A DNA stretch of 57,002 nucleotides from Gymnopilus junonius (GCA_015501075.1 JADNYJ010000225.1:1-57002); one strand, 5' to 3'; positions 44,050 through 56,156 are shown, numbered from the stretch's first letter. The notes: generated by a model from the sequence alone, not told the origin. Made by a program: numbers and translations.

Positions 44050-45895
44050 GGTAGCGGCGGAGTGGGTGCTGTTGGAGATTAACTTGAAGGTGCTCAAGAA
44101 AGAAGGCCAACGGAGGATGTCTTGAGAGGATGTCGATAGGTGGTGGCCATTGATGCATTGGTGTGCATGGGTGGTTTCCGGGACGATGATTAAGATTATG
44201 GTGGGTTGTTTTCGCTTTCTTTCTCTATTTTCTTTCTATTTCTCTGCTCTTCTTCTTCTTCTTCCTAACCTCTTATTCCAATACACATGCCCTCAACTAA
44301 CTCCCGTCCATCCCTTCTCTCTCATAGCCCACAGGAACGAACACTAACTAGCCGACATGACCAAACAAGCTCTGTTGGAGTTTGAGTAAGAGTACGGCGT
44401 TACGTTCGAGAAGCTTACCAAGATCCCATTGCAGGGCGAGGGTACGATTGAGAAGCGCGTTGGGAGGTATGTTTTATTTCATCTTCCTCCTTCCTCCCTA
44501 TGCATGCCATGGCATATGTCCTTCCTCTATCCAAGCTGCCTTGTCCAAGCTGTCCTATCACAAACCAAGATGCTGACGACCTTTTCTTTTCTTTTCTTTT
44601 CGATTTCATCTGTGTAGGTTATACACCAACCTACAGGCCGACGGCGAATGGATGTCAGACCTCCACCTGGCAGACGCCATCTTCGTCTCGATGCACTCCC
44701 AGGGCTTGGTCGTGTTAACGCATCTCCGGGCATCATTATTACTGCGCGCACCCACACCGACGTCCACCCTGGTGGTCCATCGCCTTCCAAGGGTGTGGAG
44801 CTACCACTGGGGATGGGCGCAGAGGCCTTCCCCTCCGCTATTGGTCTTGGAAATACCAGCCTAGGAGAAGGAGATGAACACGTCCCCGAGCCCACGCAAG
44901 CCATCTCCAACTCTGAACCCAGCAACCTCAGGACGAATAGGAAAAGGAGGAGGAAAATCCAACGCGTGTGCTGTCTCACAATGCGGGATTCACCTCGGCC
45001 CATTGCGGTATTTGCGGTATTTTGAGAATACGGCTGCGAGGGAGTCGTGCCGATCTATTAAGGCTTGTTCACCGCCGTCTCTCACCCTTCGTCCTCCTGT
45101 ATATCGATAGCGATGCGTATCAGTACGTTGTTCTCTCTCTCTCTTACCTGCAAAAATTCTCAACTCATCATAATGAATGCCATTTACTTTGAAGCTCCTC
45201 CCACTTTCTCTCCGACCTCCTCGTGTTGCTCCTGAGGATATTGAATTCGGGCATGTCGGATTCGGGGCTGGTCACGCATTTGTCAGAGGCGACGGCGGGG
45301 TCGTTGAATGGAATTGGACATTCGACGGCGTATGAGGAGGTGGCGACGTATTCGTGAGTTTTGCTTTCTTTCTTTGTCTTACTTCTTCTCTTTGCTTTTT
45401 TTTACTCTGTTCGTGATGTCAGTGGACTGATGAAATGCTGTTTGGACGTATAGGTTGGCTGTGAACTACCTTTTCCTCACGAATGAGGGTATGACGGAAA
45501 ATGCCAAGTTGACACTTGAGCCGTTCAATGCTGCTTCTGAGCAGAATGACTACGAGGGTATGTTTCTTTTTCCTCCCTCTCTCCCCCCCTCCCTCCTTCC
45601 CTCAGTCTCTTTAAACTTTACACCCTTTCTAATCCCCACATCTCGCCCTAGATCCCATGGTCCCTCCGAGACATCATTGCAGACGAACGCATCTCGCATT
45701 TCTTCGGCCGGGAAATTTCGGAGCTCAGAGATGCGTTTAGGGAGTGGCATCCCAAGACGTCGATTTTGAGGGATTTGAAGAGGAAGTTGCAGCCAATTAC
45801 GAGGCTGGCGCCGTTTGTGGACGGAGGTGGGAGTGGGTTTGGGTTTGGAGGTGGGGGTGGGGGTGGTGGGTATACGGGGACGAGTAAGCTTTGAG
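44050..45895 (+). pseudogene. inverted, decayed copy of the YML020W-like hydrolase 3' half
   Basis: Exon by exon this matches the minus-strand gene at 29033-36816, starting around EDVLRGCR (44113). Lesions: TAG and TAA stops in the first exon; frame loss before MTKQALLEFE, then TAA where the parent has CGA; and a deletion of roughly 300 bp that fuses FENTAARES directly to CRSIKAC, removing the SLNDQVVP acid residue. Preserved parts include DLHLADAIFVSMHSQG, GHSTAYEEVATYS, LTNEGMTENAKLTLEPFNAA, and RDIIADERISHFFGREISEL with the Gly/Phe tail ending GTSKL. The long disordered N-terminus is absent. Homology extends into the 3' flank. Confidence 0.85.
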
Positions 45896-46432
45896 TTGGG
45901 TTTGCTTTTTTCTTTTTCTTTCGTGAATTGAGGATGGGGTGTTGGTGTTGAGAAGACGAAGAGAGGAAGGGCATCGCTTCAATCTTTCTTTTTTTAGTCT
46001 TTGGTTTTCGAGGTCAGTGGTAAACGAGTTGGCCAGCTGGGCATAAATTCATAGGTGTTTTATCTAGGTTTACTTCCTCTTGAGTCCTTGAATTGCACCC
46101 ACTAAATTTGTATTGTCAAAATCAGGGCTTTCAGGTTAATCCTAAGCTGACAAATCAACCTTATTCTTGAGAGGTACGCGAAGTGTCTGAATCATGTGAT
46201 GAGAAAGTTGAACAAGTTGAACGTTGAAACTTTCCTGGCAATTGCATCTGACTTCAAAGATTCTATGTTCTCCAAATTTCCTCTTTCTCGCAACTCTGCA
46301 ACTTTGTTCTTATCTAATGCATTACACGTTCATGTCAATTGACAGGCTGTTTTAGCTTTAATTGCTCCGGGTGAGTCATAATTACTCATTTCGCGAGAAT
46401 GATAGCAGCTTGCTCTTACTTCGTCCTCTAAC
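45896..46432. other. 3' flank of hydrolase pseudogene and promoter of Rho-like gene
   Basis: First ~100 bp are homologous to the 3' flank of the parental hydrolase gene. ATCATGTGATGAGAAA occurs again at 46192-46207. No coding feature. Confidence 0.4.
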
Positions 46433-47468
46433 ATGCACGTACTACGCAGCAGTAAAACTGTTAAACGTTAGTGGGGCTTTTTTTTTCTGCCTGAGTCTAC
46501 TGAACAACATTTTGGAACGTTTTCAGTCGTAGTTGTAGGCGATACTGGTGTGGGCAAGGTAAATATTGTCGCCCTTTTTGTCACCACGGCTGTTGTAGGT
46601 GAGTTCTGACGTCTTCATTTTTCTTCATTTCAGACGTGCCTTTTTACTTCGTATACGACCACGGCGGTTTTTCCGGTAAGCGTCGTTTGAATGAAAGTTT
46701 TCTTGACCACTTATGTGAATAACTCTTAGCTGCACTACGTGCCTTCAAGTAAGAAGCTTGACCGACTTTTTCCTCTGACGTCATAAAGTGATTGCAGAGC
46801 TATACTCTAGTATTCGATGGCTATGCCGCGCACCACACAGTGGATGGAGAGACTGTCCTTCTAGGCTTATTTGATACAGCCGGACAGTCAGACCATGATC
46901 GTCTTCGTCCCTTAAGTTACCCTCAAACAGACATCTTTCTACTATGTTTCTCCCTCGTCGATCCTGATAGTTATGAAAATGTTAGGACAAAGGTGTGTCA
47001 CATATGTCTATACTGTATTCTCATTCTCAAGCACAATTTACTTAATAGTGGCATCCGGAACTAATACACTATGGACCGACATCTGCTAGAATTGTGCTCG
47101 TAGGAATGAAGCTTGATCTACGAGCTGATCCTCAGGTGGTCGATATGTTGGCTAATCGGTGAGCGCTATATTAGATACTCTTCATAAAATGTTGAATCCC
47201 CGAGGCTGTTTTCTTAGTCATTCTTTGCCCATAACTTGCTCTCAAGGTGCCGCGATGGCCAGAGGCATCGGTGCCGATAAGTATTGTGAATGTTCTTCAT
47301 TCACCCGCCAGGGTGTGATCAATATTTTTGAAGAAGCCATGCGCGCTGCCAGTGAGCCTTTTTAGTTTCGGTCGTGGGCTTAGTTTACAGCGCTCACGGT
47401 ATTGTCCATAATCAGTCTGCCCAAGTTCTCCATCAAAAGTACCGAAATCATCGTGTATTATTGTCTGA
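46433..47468 (+). CDS. atypical Rho-family small GTPase with CAAX box (plus-strand copy)
   Basis: Exons by paralogy: 46433-46466 ([11 protein letters not shown]), 46527-46558 ([10 protein letters not shown]), 46634-46675 ([14 protein letters not shown]), a mini-exon from 46730, 46798-46992 ([27 protein letters not shown]), 47049-47158 ([13 protein letters not shown]), 47218-47351 ([13 protein letters not shown]), 47416-47468 ending CIIV, a CaaX box. If the mini-exon is 19 nt as in the paralog, the next exon is two bases out of phase; a GTGCCT donor giving LHY (46730-46738), or skipping the mini-exon, restores the frame (202 aa with LHY). Gly12 is replaced by Thr but Gln61 is kept, so it is the most switch-like family member. 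Confidence 0.7.
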
Positions 47469-48233
47469 TAATGGGAAGATTTATCACCCTCTTATTTTGT
47501 CAGAATTATGGAATGTACATACATGCAAGTTAAGAGGATGGTAACGACAGGGTAAATGGGTTTTACAGTCCAGATCTAGAATGCGAAGGTGAAATTGAGA
47601 ACGTTTGTATTTATAAATTAAACACACATCGTTTCGGTGCAAAAATTGCTATCTTCGTCGGTTTCCCTTTCTTACTCCTTACATTTGTGTGATGTTTCAT
47701 AGGTTTTGCACAGGCTTACTGTCTTCGTCCACAAAGTTCATTTATTAGATCCCCGTGAAATTAGCTTGTGCGCTAAATTGGAGATAGCCACCACGACCTC
47801 AGTCAAGCGTTGTCTTGTATCTCTGATCCCGGGATCGTGCAGACTCGTTATTTCCTCTCAATATGATAGAAAATATTCCTTCTGGATCTGAGATTTATTG
47901 AACAATACAGCGAATGCGATGCGTCCAAATCATGTGACAAGAAAATCATCAGGAACAGATAGCCTTCCAATGGCCTTCTTGGGCAATTCTTGGGAGCGCT
48001 GGGCTTGGGGTAAAATATCTTGCAAGTCCATGTGCCATGTGCGTTATTGCGCTGCTCCTAATCCTTGTGCCCCTGCTGTTAAAAATCGTTGATTGACGTT
48101 ATGTATCTAGTACTCCCGAAGTTGGATAAGTTATGTAATCCCGTTTCTTCCTTTCCGACTTGTCAACCAACCTTGCAACCTTGTCCCTCTCCCACTCTTC
48201 CATTCATTCCGAGATTCATACAGCTTTGGGAAG
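47469..48233. other. intergenic with F-box-family-like fragment
   Basis: 47706-47888 reads HRLTVFVHKVHLLDPREISL, continuing with SQYDRKYSFWI, and resembles VLVLVHKAHLGHPF and FSFWIWGF of the remnant at 37.3-38.9 kb. It looks like a leftover of the same family. The rest is promoter of the coiled-coil gene at 48234. Confidence 0.35.
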
Positions 48234-50079
48234 ATGGACGGCAACCCAGAGCTAGCGTCGGAAATGCTGGCCTTGATGAGTAAAGAATTGAAAGCTGCCC
48301 GGTTACGCATCAAAGAGCTAGAAGATGGTGTAAGTCAGAAAGCACTCATTTTTTAGAATCCTCTGAACATGACTGGGAACTTATAGGCTAATATTACGGA
48401 ATATATACAACGTGCAGAAGTTGCAGAGCAATCTCTCGAGACATTGAAGGTCGACCTCGCGAGCGTTAATTTGGAGAATGAGTCGTTACGTGCAGGGCTC
48501 GAAGAATTGCGAGATGCAAAAAGCGGCATAAAAAGGGTCAGTATTTATTACAGTCTTTTGCTCTGGAAACCTTGACATTGTTGAACGTAGGAACATCCTG
48601 ACCGAAATCAACATGCAGAAAGTGTCCAAGATACACGGCAACACTCGTTGCCTGGCATTGAACACTTGAACACAGTATGTTCATATGGTGTAAGACACTT
48701 ATTCCTTTGGCTCATTATGGGTTCTTTCAGGATAGCCAGAGCTCCGAGGAAAAGGACGGCCATATCAAGGATCTGGAAAGCGCATTGGAAAAATATTATG
48801 GAAAATACAAAGCAGAGAAACATGAAAGGAAGGATCTAACGGCAGTAAGTGGGTTTCTCCCATAGATCTTATAAAACTTGATCTGATCTAAAGTAAATGG
48901 TGAATAGACTTGCAAAACTCTGGAAGAGCAAGTCGCTCATCTTGAGAAAGAAAACGAAGGTAACGCAGGGCTGGAGAAGGTATGTTGTTGCAAGACTGCT
49001 ACCTATTCTTTTACCTCTCAAGTATGTAGGCTTGCCAAAGCCTCAAGAGTAAAGTATCAAAACTTGAAGCAGAGCTTGAAAGAAAATCAACTGAGGATAT
49101 GAACCACGTGTCTTCGAAGTCAGTTCATAGGTTGGGTGTGCACAACCAGGCGACTATTCCTACTTCACCACCGGCATGTAATGTTCCTTTGTTATTCTTC
49201 AGAATTTGACACAACATCACATAGGCATCATTCAAGAGAGACTTGGATGATTACATGCTAGAACTTCCAGGAGTAGACCATCGCCCGCGGACCAATGCTC
49301 TTTCACCTATTCACCACACTGATGTGAACCTCAAAAAGTATTTAGCAGCTGTAAGTTTTTTGATCAATATTCCTGCATCCTTTCTGAAACAACTCGTTGT
49401 TAGGATAAGCGAACATCAAAGTGAGAAGCCTAGTCCACGTCACAGTTTTCCTGACCTTCTCCAATTTGATAGATGTTCCACCAACTTTTTATATCTGCCT
49501 GGACTGTTACGCTGGTGTCCTAAAAAGGTCCACGCCATCGCAATGGGCCCAATTCATGTATTTGACTCGGATAAGGGTCACTGGGTCAAGAAATCCATTT
49601 TCGAGACGCTTTATGGCAAAACATTCTCCCTGTTCTACAAGAATGGCTTTGAGACCTATTACGTGGGGACGTATCAGGCCGTAAAGCTGCTTGATATGTT
49701 TCCAGATGGATTTCATGACTCTAAGATTTTCAACGATGGTCTTGTGAGCACTGTTTATATTTACTCATAATGGATAAGATGTATTTACCATATCAATTAG
49801 TCTATGTCCGCTTTAGCAGATGCCACTTTTTCAAGTGAGCGCAAAATTAAGAACGGAGCGGGCCAACCACCTTCCAGTTCTAATATCCGACAGCTTTATC
49901 TTGACGGCATTCTCAAAATCGAACCGCTCGGTCTACAATGCGTTGGGTTTGATCAAAATTTGTATATGGCACTTAAAGTGCGGTATGAGACTTGCCGCCC
50001 TGCTGGGCTATCAGGTATGATGCACTACCCCGAGAACACACAGCAAGGCCGTCCGAAGAAGAAGCAAAAGACCGAGTGA
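48234..50079 (+). CDS. coiled-coil protein with DUF6697-like C-terminal domain, copy 1
   Basis: Ten exons join in frame to 450 aa: 48234-48329, 48387-48536, 48591-48674, 48731-48844, 48908-48979, 49030-49173, 49225-49350, 49404-49420, 49473-49743, 49801-50079. Residues 1-220 are heptad-rich coiled coil (AARLRIKELEDG, SLETLKVDLASVNLENESLR, LEEQVAHLEKENEGN). The C-terminal half has LPGVDHRPRTNAL, FLYLPGLLRWCPKKVHAIAM, GPIHVFDSDKGHWVKKSIFE, TYYVGTYQAVKLLDMFPDGF and LYLDGILKIEPLGLQC, a pattern recalled for basidiomycete DUF6697 proteins. It ends RPKKKQKTE, a plausible nuclear signal. The intron after 49173 uses a GC donor. A nuclear adaptor is a guess. Confidence 0.75.
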
Positions 50080-52130
50080 AGTAGAGTTCGTTTACCTGGA
50101 ATTTTAATAAGTACGATGTTACCAAGATTTAATTCTCCCGTTCATTCTTTGAAGTGCCAAAATAATAAGGATAGTAAAGGGTGCAAGTCCTCATGTCCGA
50201 ATTCAGGCAAATTCAGGAGGCCCTGTCCATTTTCATCAAATTTCAACAGGAATGCCGTCCTTAATCACACGATGATAAATTCGCTCCGAACAGTCCGATC
50301 GCGACTCGTCACTCGTAGGCCGGTTATCGCCTGTATATGAAAGCGAGCGAGGCTTGTGTCTATCGACAGGCCTCCTTCATGAATCATAGACAGATCGGCT
50401 TCCGGTCTACATCACTCGGTCACTCGGAAGTCGGAGTCTAATATCTATCCTCACACCTCCCAGCGCCCAGCGGACAGGCTTGTTTTCTCATAACCACTCT
50501 GAGCTTTCGTGAGCTCCAGGCTCAAAAGAGGCGCGTTTTGGGCAGTATATCTCACATGGAGTTTCCTCAACAGGTTCTCCTTCGGATCGAGTGCTGTAGT
50601 CTGACTAAGGCAGGCTATTGGCCTTGGGACCGCAAGCCTTGCGAGGAACTGGCAAAATCCTTACCCGTACGGAGATACCCTATCTCTTCTTCATCCTAAA
50701 CGGAGCACTGAGCAAGATAGCTGGAGCTCTGGCAGTTTTCTGGAGCCCAAGCCAATGACGGCCCTCTCCTTATTCTAGCTTTAGACTCCAAATTAGGCAA
50801 GACAACAAATATGGTCAAATCTCACCGTTCTGAGAAATGGTCTTTCGTCCCTGGCACCGTTCGCCTCTGTCCAGCATTTTTATTTCTGCGACTCCGAGTA
50901 GCAGCTTAGCATTGGGCGAGGTCTTGCGACCCACTTCACCGGTCAGTGATTTTTCCTATCGATGGAATTTAGAGCGCGTTAAGCCAGATACGTGTATCGC
51001 TTACCTAGGCTGCCCACTGTAAGTTGAAGGGTTTTTTTTGTGGCTGCTTCTAAGCCAGTTAGTTGATGACATGTTGAATTTGTTTCTCAGGTTTGCATCT
51101 TTTATGACGCTAGGAATCAGCCCACGAAAGCGACGATTGGATTTTTTGCCTCGAGAAAGCTCTAAATGAAGCCCCAACATCATCAACGTAAACCGAACTC
51201 TCGTCCACAGACTAGCCTACTGGCAGCACTTTCTCACCTTGTTCCAATTGCAGGGGGCATGAAGCGGAAGGCCATATGCGAATATGTGTCGAACCAGCTT
51301 ATGCCGTCATAACCAAGAGAACGGTTTGACCCAGTGGACACACTCAAGTATGTATTGAAAATTCCCATACTCGATGGTCAATTCTGCGAGTTTCTCTCAC
51401 TGTTGTTGCTTACTCTGTCTCTGTTTCTGGCCGTTGCATGATCCTTCGAACTTGGGTTTTTCCTGTACCCACATTTGTTTAAGGTCTAATTCCTTCCGAA
51501 CATGGAAATGCAGGTAACACGAAACGCCTCTCGGGTTCCGATACTCTCTTATATGCCCTGATAATGACATTTCAGTTGACACAGCCAACGTCTTGTTATC
51601 GGACATGAATTTGAGCTTGGAAAAATTCGGACTCATTCTGTACGCATCGAGTTGAAAACGACCCTGCTCCTGTAGCTGAGCTCTTCGAATTTGGACGCCT
51701 TCCAGCTTGGAATAATAGAGTAGAAAAAGGGTGAACGGTCCCCCTCGTACGGGCCTGTTGGGCTCTCACGTATGCGGCCATCGTCCCGGATCTTGATGTG
51801 ACGAATCATCCCACTATGTTGTGACTTGATTCAAAAATGGGTCGCAAACCATTCGTCTGGCCGTTCAAGATATCCACTAATTTTGTGCGCCCTACCATTA
51901 GTATATTTATTCGTATGATTCCCTTTACTCCGGCCCAAAATTCTTGCGAGTCCAGATATCTGGACTCTCCGAAAAGAACCGAATTGTATCCAGAGCCGAG
52001 AAGTTTACGTTACTGCGCTTCCAAAGGCAACTCGGTTATGTAATTTCGCTTTTTCAGCTTGTCTCCAAGTTCAACCAAAATTTGGCCCTCTTCTATTCCT
52101 CTCAGCTTCCCATTCCCGGACTATTCGATA
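50080..52130. other. 2-kb spacer between paralogs, no gene supported
   Basis: An ATG near 50560 begins MEFPQQVLLRIECCSLTKA, and LAPFASVQHFYFCDSE near 50850 is vaguely F-box/LRR-like, but stops intervene. The last 150 bp resemble the upstream region of the copy at 48234 (TTGTCAACCAACC.. vs TTGTCTCCAAGTTCAACC), so it likely includes the copy 2 promoter. Confidence 0.35.
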
Positions 52131-54006
52131 ATGGAGACAGTAGCGAGCGACCCAGAGCTGGCATCAGAAATGTTGGCGCTGATGAACAAGGAATTGAAAT
52201 CCGCCCGGTTACGCATCAAAGAGTTGGAATCGAGAGCGTGTTCAGAAGAAGTGAGTTAAGCAGATCTTTAATTTATGAACATTCTCTGAATAATTTGAAG
52301 GTAGATATCGTTACCTACATACATCGCACAGAGGCTGCCGAGAAATCTCTGGAGATAGCGAAAGCGGACCTCATGGAAATGAGTTCGGAGAACCATCTAC
52401 TGCGTGCGGCACTGGAGGATCTTAGAGATTCGAAGAAAGTCGTGAAGATGGCCAGTTTGAATTCTCTCTGAAAGTCTCTCCCCGTTGATTTTGAACGTTA
52501 CATAGGAGACCATGGGCGATGACTTTCAGGCACAATGTTCAAAAGAGACCAGGGATCAGTCCGTTTCAGCAACTGACCAGTCCAGTTCAGTAAGGATCTT
52601 AGAGAAAGATTTGGCTTACGCTGGTTCTTAGCAGACGGTTTCAATGACAGGATACGGACGGCCATACCAAAGAGCTTGAAAGCGCATTGGAAAAGTATTA
52701 TGGGAAATATAAGACCGAGAAACTCGAGCGGAAAGAACTGAAAAATGTCCGTATTATCATTTTCTGCTGCCTTATATTGACTTGCAACGAATAATGAACA
52801 GACTTGTAAAATGCTTGAAGAGCAACTATCACATCTTAAAGAAGAAAGTGTAGGTAACACAGTATTTCAATCTGTTTGGTTTCTGTCAACAGGTCCATCT
52901 CAACCCTGGATTTTCGTGTAGAATCGTCGTTGCCTTGAAGAAGAGGCATTTGTGATAAAACACAAAGAGCTCGAACACCAGGAGTTTAAAAACGAGGTTA
53001 GTATAAATTGTTTTTTGTCTTCTTGCTTAAGCTAAGGTATTTTTCGGGCAGGCTTCACTCAGAATTTCATCGGTTGTTGACAGTCAAGCAGTCGCTCCCT
53101 CCTTAAAAAAGGTCAGTAACCAGTATAATGATAGGATGCAGATCCATTGGATTTAAGGAATTATTTTTGTAGATGCTTTCTAGGAAGGAAGTGGTTGAAT
53201 ACATGCTTAAATTCCCGAAGGTCGATCATCGGCCTCGATATAATACATTACGGCCAGTGTATCACTCTGGAATGGACCTCAAGAAATATCTAGCAGCTGT
53301 GTGTATTCCTTCTTCCTCGTTCTTAACGTATTTTCTCAATCGCAAAGGCGACAGGACAAGCGAACCTCAGCGTAAGAAGTGACTACATACTCTATATTGT
53401 TACTAACAATCACCATTTTACAGCTGTTCAGCGAACTTTTTATTTTTACCCGGTCTTTTTGCGTGGTGTCCAAAAGTACATCACGCTTTCGCCATAGGAC
53501 CGGTTCATATATTTGAATCGAAGAAGGGTCGCTGGATCGAGAAATCTATTTTTGAGAGCCTTTATGATAAAACGTTCTCTCTGTTCTATAAGTATGAAAC
53601 TGGCACTTACTATGCAGGGACGTACAAGGCTATAAAACTGCTAGACTTTTGCCCGGGCGGATTTCAAGACAGGGAAGTTTTTGTTAAGGGCGTGGTACGC
53701 TTGTTGACTCTCACTCCTTGATAGTGGATGGTGCTGATACTTTACTAGACTCTACCTGCATTAGTAGATGCCACTCTTCCTGGCGAAAAAAACAATGGTC
53801 GCCAACCTTCTCTCGTCCATGACACTGTTCGCCAGCTTTATCTCGATGGAGTTTTGAAAGTCGAGCCACTCGGTTTGCAGTGTGTCGCCTTTGATCACGG
53901 CTTGTATGCTGGACTCAAGGATCGTTATGAGAAGTTGGCAGAAGTGGCATACTACCCTGAAGATGCAGAGCAAGATCGACCGCAGAAGAAGCAAAGGACG
54001 GAATGA
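52131..54006 (+). CDS. coiled-coil protein with DUF6697-like C-terminal domain, copy 2
   Basis: Tandem paralog of the gene at 48234. ATG at 52131 opens METVASDPELASEMLALMNK, then KELKSARLRIKELESRA; a second exon gives YIHRTEAAEKSLEIAKADL and ENHLLRAALEDLRDSKKVV. The conserved block LESALEKYYGKYK sits near 52.68 kb. The domain half reads KFPKVDHRPRYNTLRPVYHS, FLFLPGLFAWCPK, GPVHIFESKKGRWIEKSIFE, TYYAGTYKAIKLLDF and LYLDGVLKVEPLGLQCVAFD, ending DRPQKKQRTE. The exon 2 donor appears to be GCCAGT (GC-AG). Not every junction was phased exactly, so a hidden lesion is possible; the protein should be about 430-450 aa. Confidence 0.7.
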
Positions 54007-54438
54007 AGTGGTGAAAATTTTCTGGGCGTAGTACTCTCATGTATTCGTTGCGCTTCGCGACCACGCTACGTTTCTCTGAGTGAGAGTGAAATGTTGTGTA
54101 TCCAATCTCTTGGACCTGGCCCCTATTCCTCACTTCTTTTATGTACTTCACATACGACCGCGAGCTTTCAGGAGGCTACATCACAGTAGATCACCAGTCT
54201 ATTCGGGTTTCACCAATGTTGATCGTTCAGGTTGTTCTATTTAAAGAAGCCGGCGGTGGCCGTCGGTCCATCAATCGTGACGAGGTTGCTTTTCCCACAT
54301 TACAAGAACAACGACCATTTTCATGCTCAAAAATTATTTGTCTCCTGTCCTTCCTTTCTATCCCTTGAGCTCGTCATAGTGACATTCACACTCTTTTAGA
54401 AAGCCACATTCGTTATAGTTTGAAATAATCCACCTACT
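54007..54438. other. intergenic, promoter of the beta-barrel protein gene
   Basis: No gene recognised; short open frames only. Confidence 0.4.
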
Positions 54439-55433
54439 ATGTTCTTCCGCCTCTTGTTTTCCGTCTCTCTTTTGGCTTGGGCCTTCCTTGTTGGGGTCAC
54501 CGCTGGCCACAAGGAACGCTCGGGAATCTTCCACCGCAGTCAGGAAATCGCTAGACGCAGGCAAGGCGATATCGAGCTCTTCAAACGCGTTCCTAATGCA
54601 AGGCTGTCGTATTACAATGGACAAACTGGGAATGCGTACGTTACTTATTCAGTCTTCGCCGACTACCAGTACTGACAAAGCATGGTTGAAGTGGATCCTG
54701 CGGCCAATTTCTTTCTAATTCAGATTCGGTATGTCCTTTTTTATTCAAATGGGTGTTTTGGATAGTCTGTATTTACATTCCTTGCGCAGTTCGTGGCAGT
54801 GAACGCAGAAGTAAGACTTGAACCATCAAACCGTGGCATATCACCTGGCTGACTTTCCTCATTTAGCAAATGAACAGTGCTTGGTGCTTTAAAACTATCA
54901 GGATTACCTACGGTGGAAAAACTGCCATTGCTACGATCAAGGACACGGTTCGTAATTGATGTTTACTTCCCCCGTTTTCCGTCTCAAGTTTATCTTAGTG
55001 CCCATCGTCGTCGTGTCCATGGGGTGGACTTGATCTGAGCCCCTCCCTATTTTCGTCTTTTGCCGATGAAGCTACTGGTATCATATACGGTGACTGGGAA
55101 TTTACGGACGAGCCTACGGTCAAACCTACGCCCACGCCCACGCCTACGCCTACCCCAACTTCGACATGGCATGCCCCTCCGTCACCCACGACAACTTCTA
55201 CCAGCAAGACCCACACGTCTTCTCACGTTGTGTCGACATCTTCATCGACTTCCTCATCGACGTCCTCCTCCATCAGCAGTTCTTCAACGTCTTTAAACCG
55301 CACATCCAGCACCATCTCCTCTTCTGCAGCCCCTACCAGCTCTGCCGTCAACGTTCCCCTTGGAAACTTAGAGACTCTCAATGAAATTCTTATTCAATAT
55401 GCGGGTATTATTACGACTGGATCCAAGCTTTGA
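54439..55433 (+). CDS. secreted RlpA/expansin-like double-psi beta-barrel protein
   Basis: Five exons join in frame to 256 aa: 54439-54635, 54692-54728, 54790-54810, 54867-54947, 54999-55433. Signal peptide (FFRLLFSVSLLAWAFLVGVTAG) and a propeptide-like basic stretch precede the barrel: NARLSYYNGQTGNAGSCGQ, SDSFVAVNAEQMN, WCFKTIRITYGGKTAIATIK, DTCPSSSCPWGGLDLSPSLF and GIIYGDWEF. The Cys pattern and the Asp of KDTCP are those of fungal RlpA-like/barwin-like proteins. A (PT)n linker and Ser/Thr-rich tail ending QYAGIITTGSKL follow, suggesting heavy O-glycosylation. A cell-wall role is likely; enzymatic activity is not established for most members. Confidence 0.85.
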
Positions 55434-56156
55434 TCTGACATTATAGTCGTTTGCTCTTATGCGGCCTTGGGAAGGCCGTATGCAACCTCACAGAATTTCG
55501 CTGTTTTTATAATAAAGCTAATCTATTTTGCTGTGCCTACTTGAAGGAAATTAGAAGAGACCCACGCATTTTACATAAGGTAGTCTCAAGTTTCGGTCTG
55601 TACTCACCATCGCGGAAGACCAAGCCATCCATTTCATCCAAAATGGCTAAGAAGAGTCGTACATTCTATCGATCGATGCACTTTTCCAAACCCCTTATGA
55701 ACCCATACCGTGCATGATAGGTTCACGAGGCAGTTATGTCAAACGCTTTTGGAATGGCTATGTTTTTCAGATTATTTATTTCCGAAAGGCGAAGAAAACT
55801 TCAAGATATTTCGTAAGTTCACCGCTCGAGTGTCGCGGACGCCCACTGAAAATTTTGTAGGATTTACACAAGTCAACACCGTCTGATCGTAAGTGGCTGT
55901 ATCCTGCGGACATCGGTGAGTAGGAATCCCTGACAGAGTAACGGGCTGAATATCATCCGCAGTAAACGCCTTACACCATGCAAAAATAAACGAAAGGTCA
56001 ATTCTGCCCGCACCTGGACGACGTTCCCAAATTACCTCGGAAGAACCTTATTGGCTTGGCAGTTATTCCACTATAAAGACGGCGACATGTTTTCAGTTGG
56101 GAAGCATACCCAACAGCCTTCTTTAGGACTCAAGCACCACTGAATTTTTTTCCGAT
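55434..56156. other. intergenic
   Basis: An open frame of 88 codons at 55451-55717 (LFCCAYLKEIRRDPRILHK) has no recognisable domain or intron structure and is not annotated as a gene. The rest is upstream of the secreted protein at 56157. Confidence 0.4.

Noticed and set aside
51397..51636. 79-codon minus-strand frame (Lys/Gln-rich)
   Set aside because: No domain, no paralog, no splice continuation; surrounding sequence has stops in all frames.
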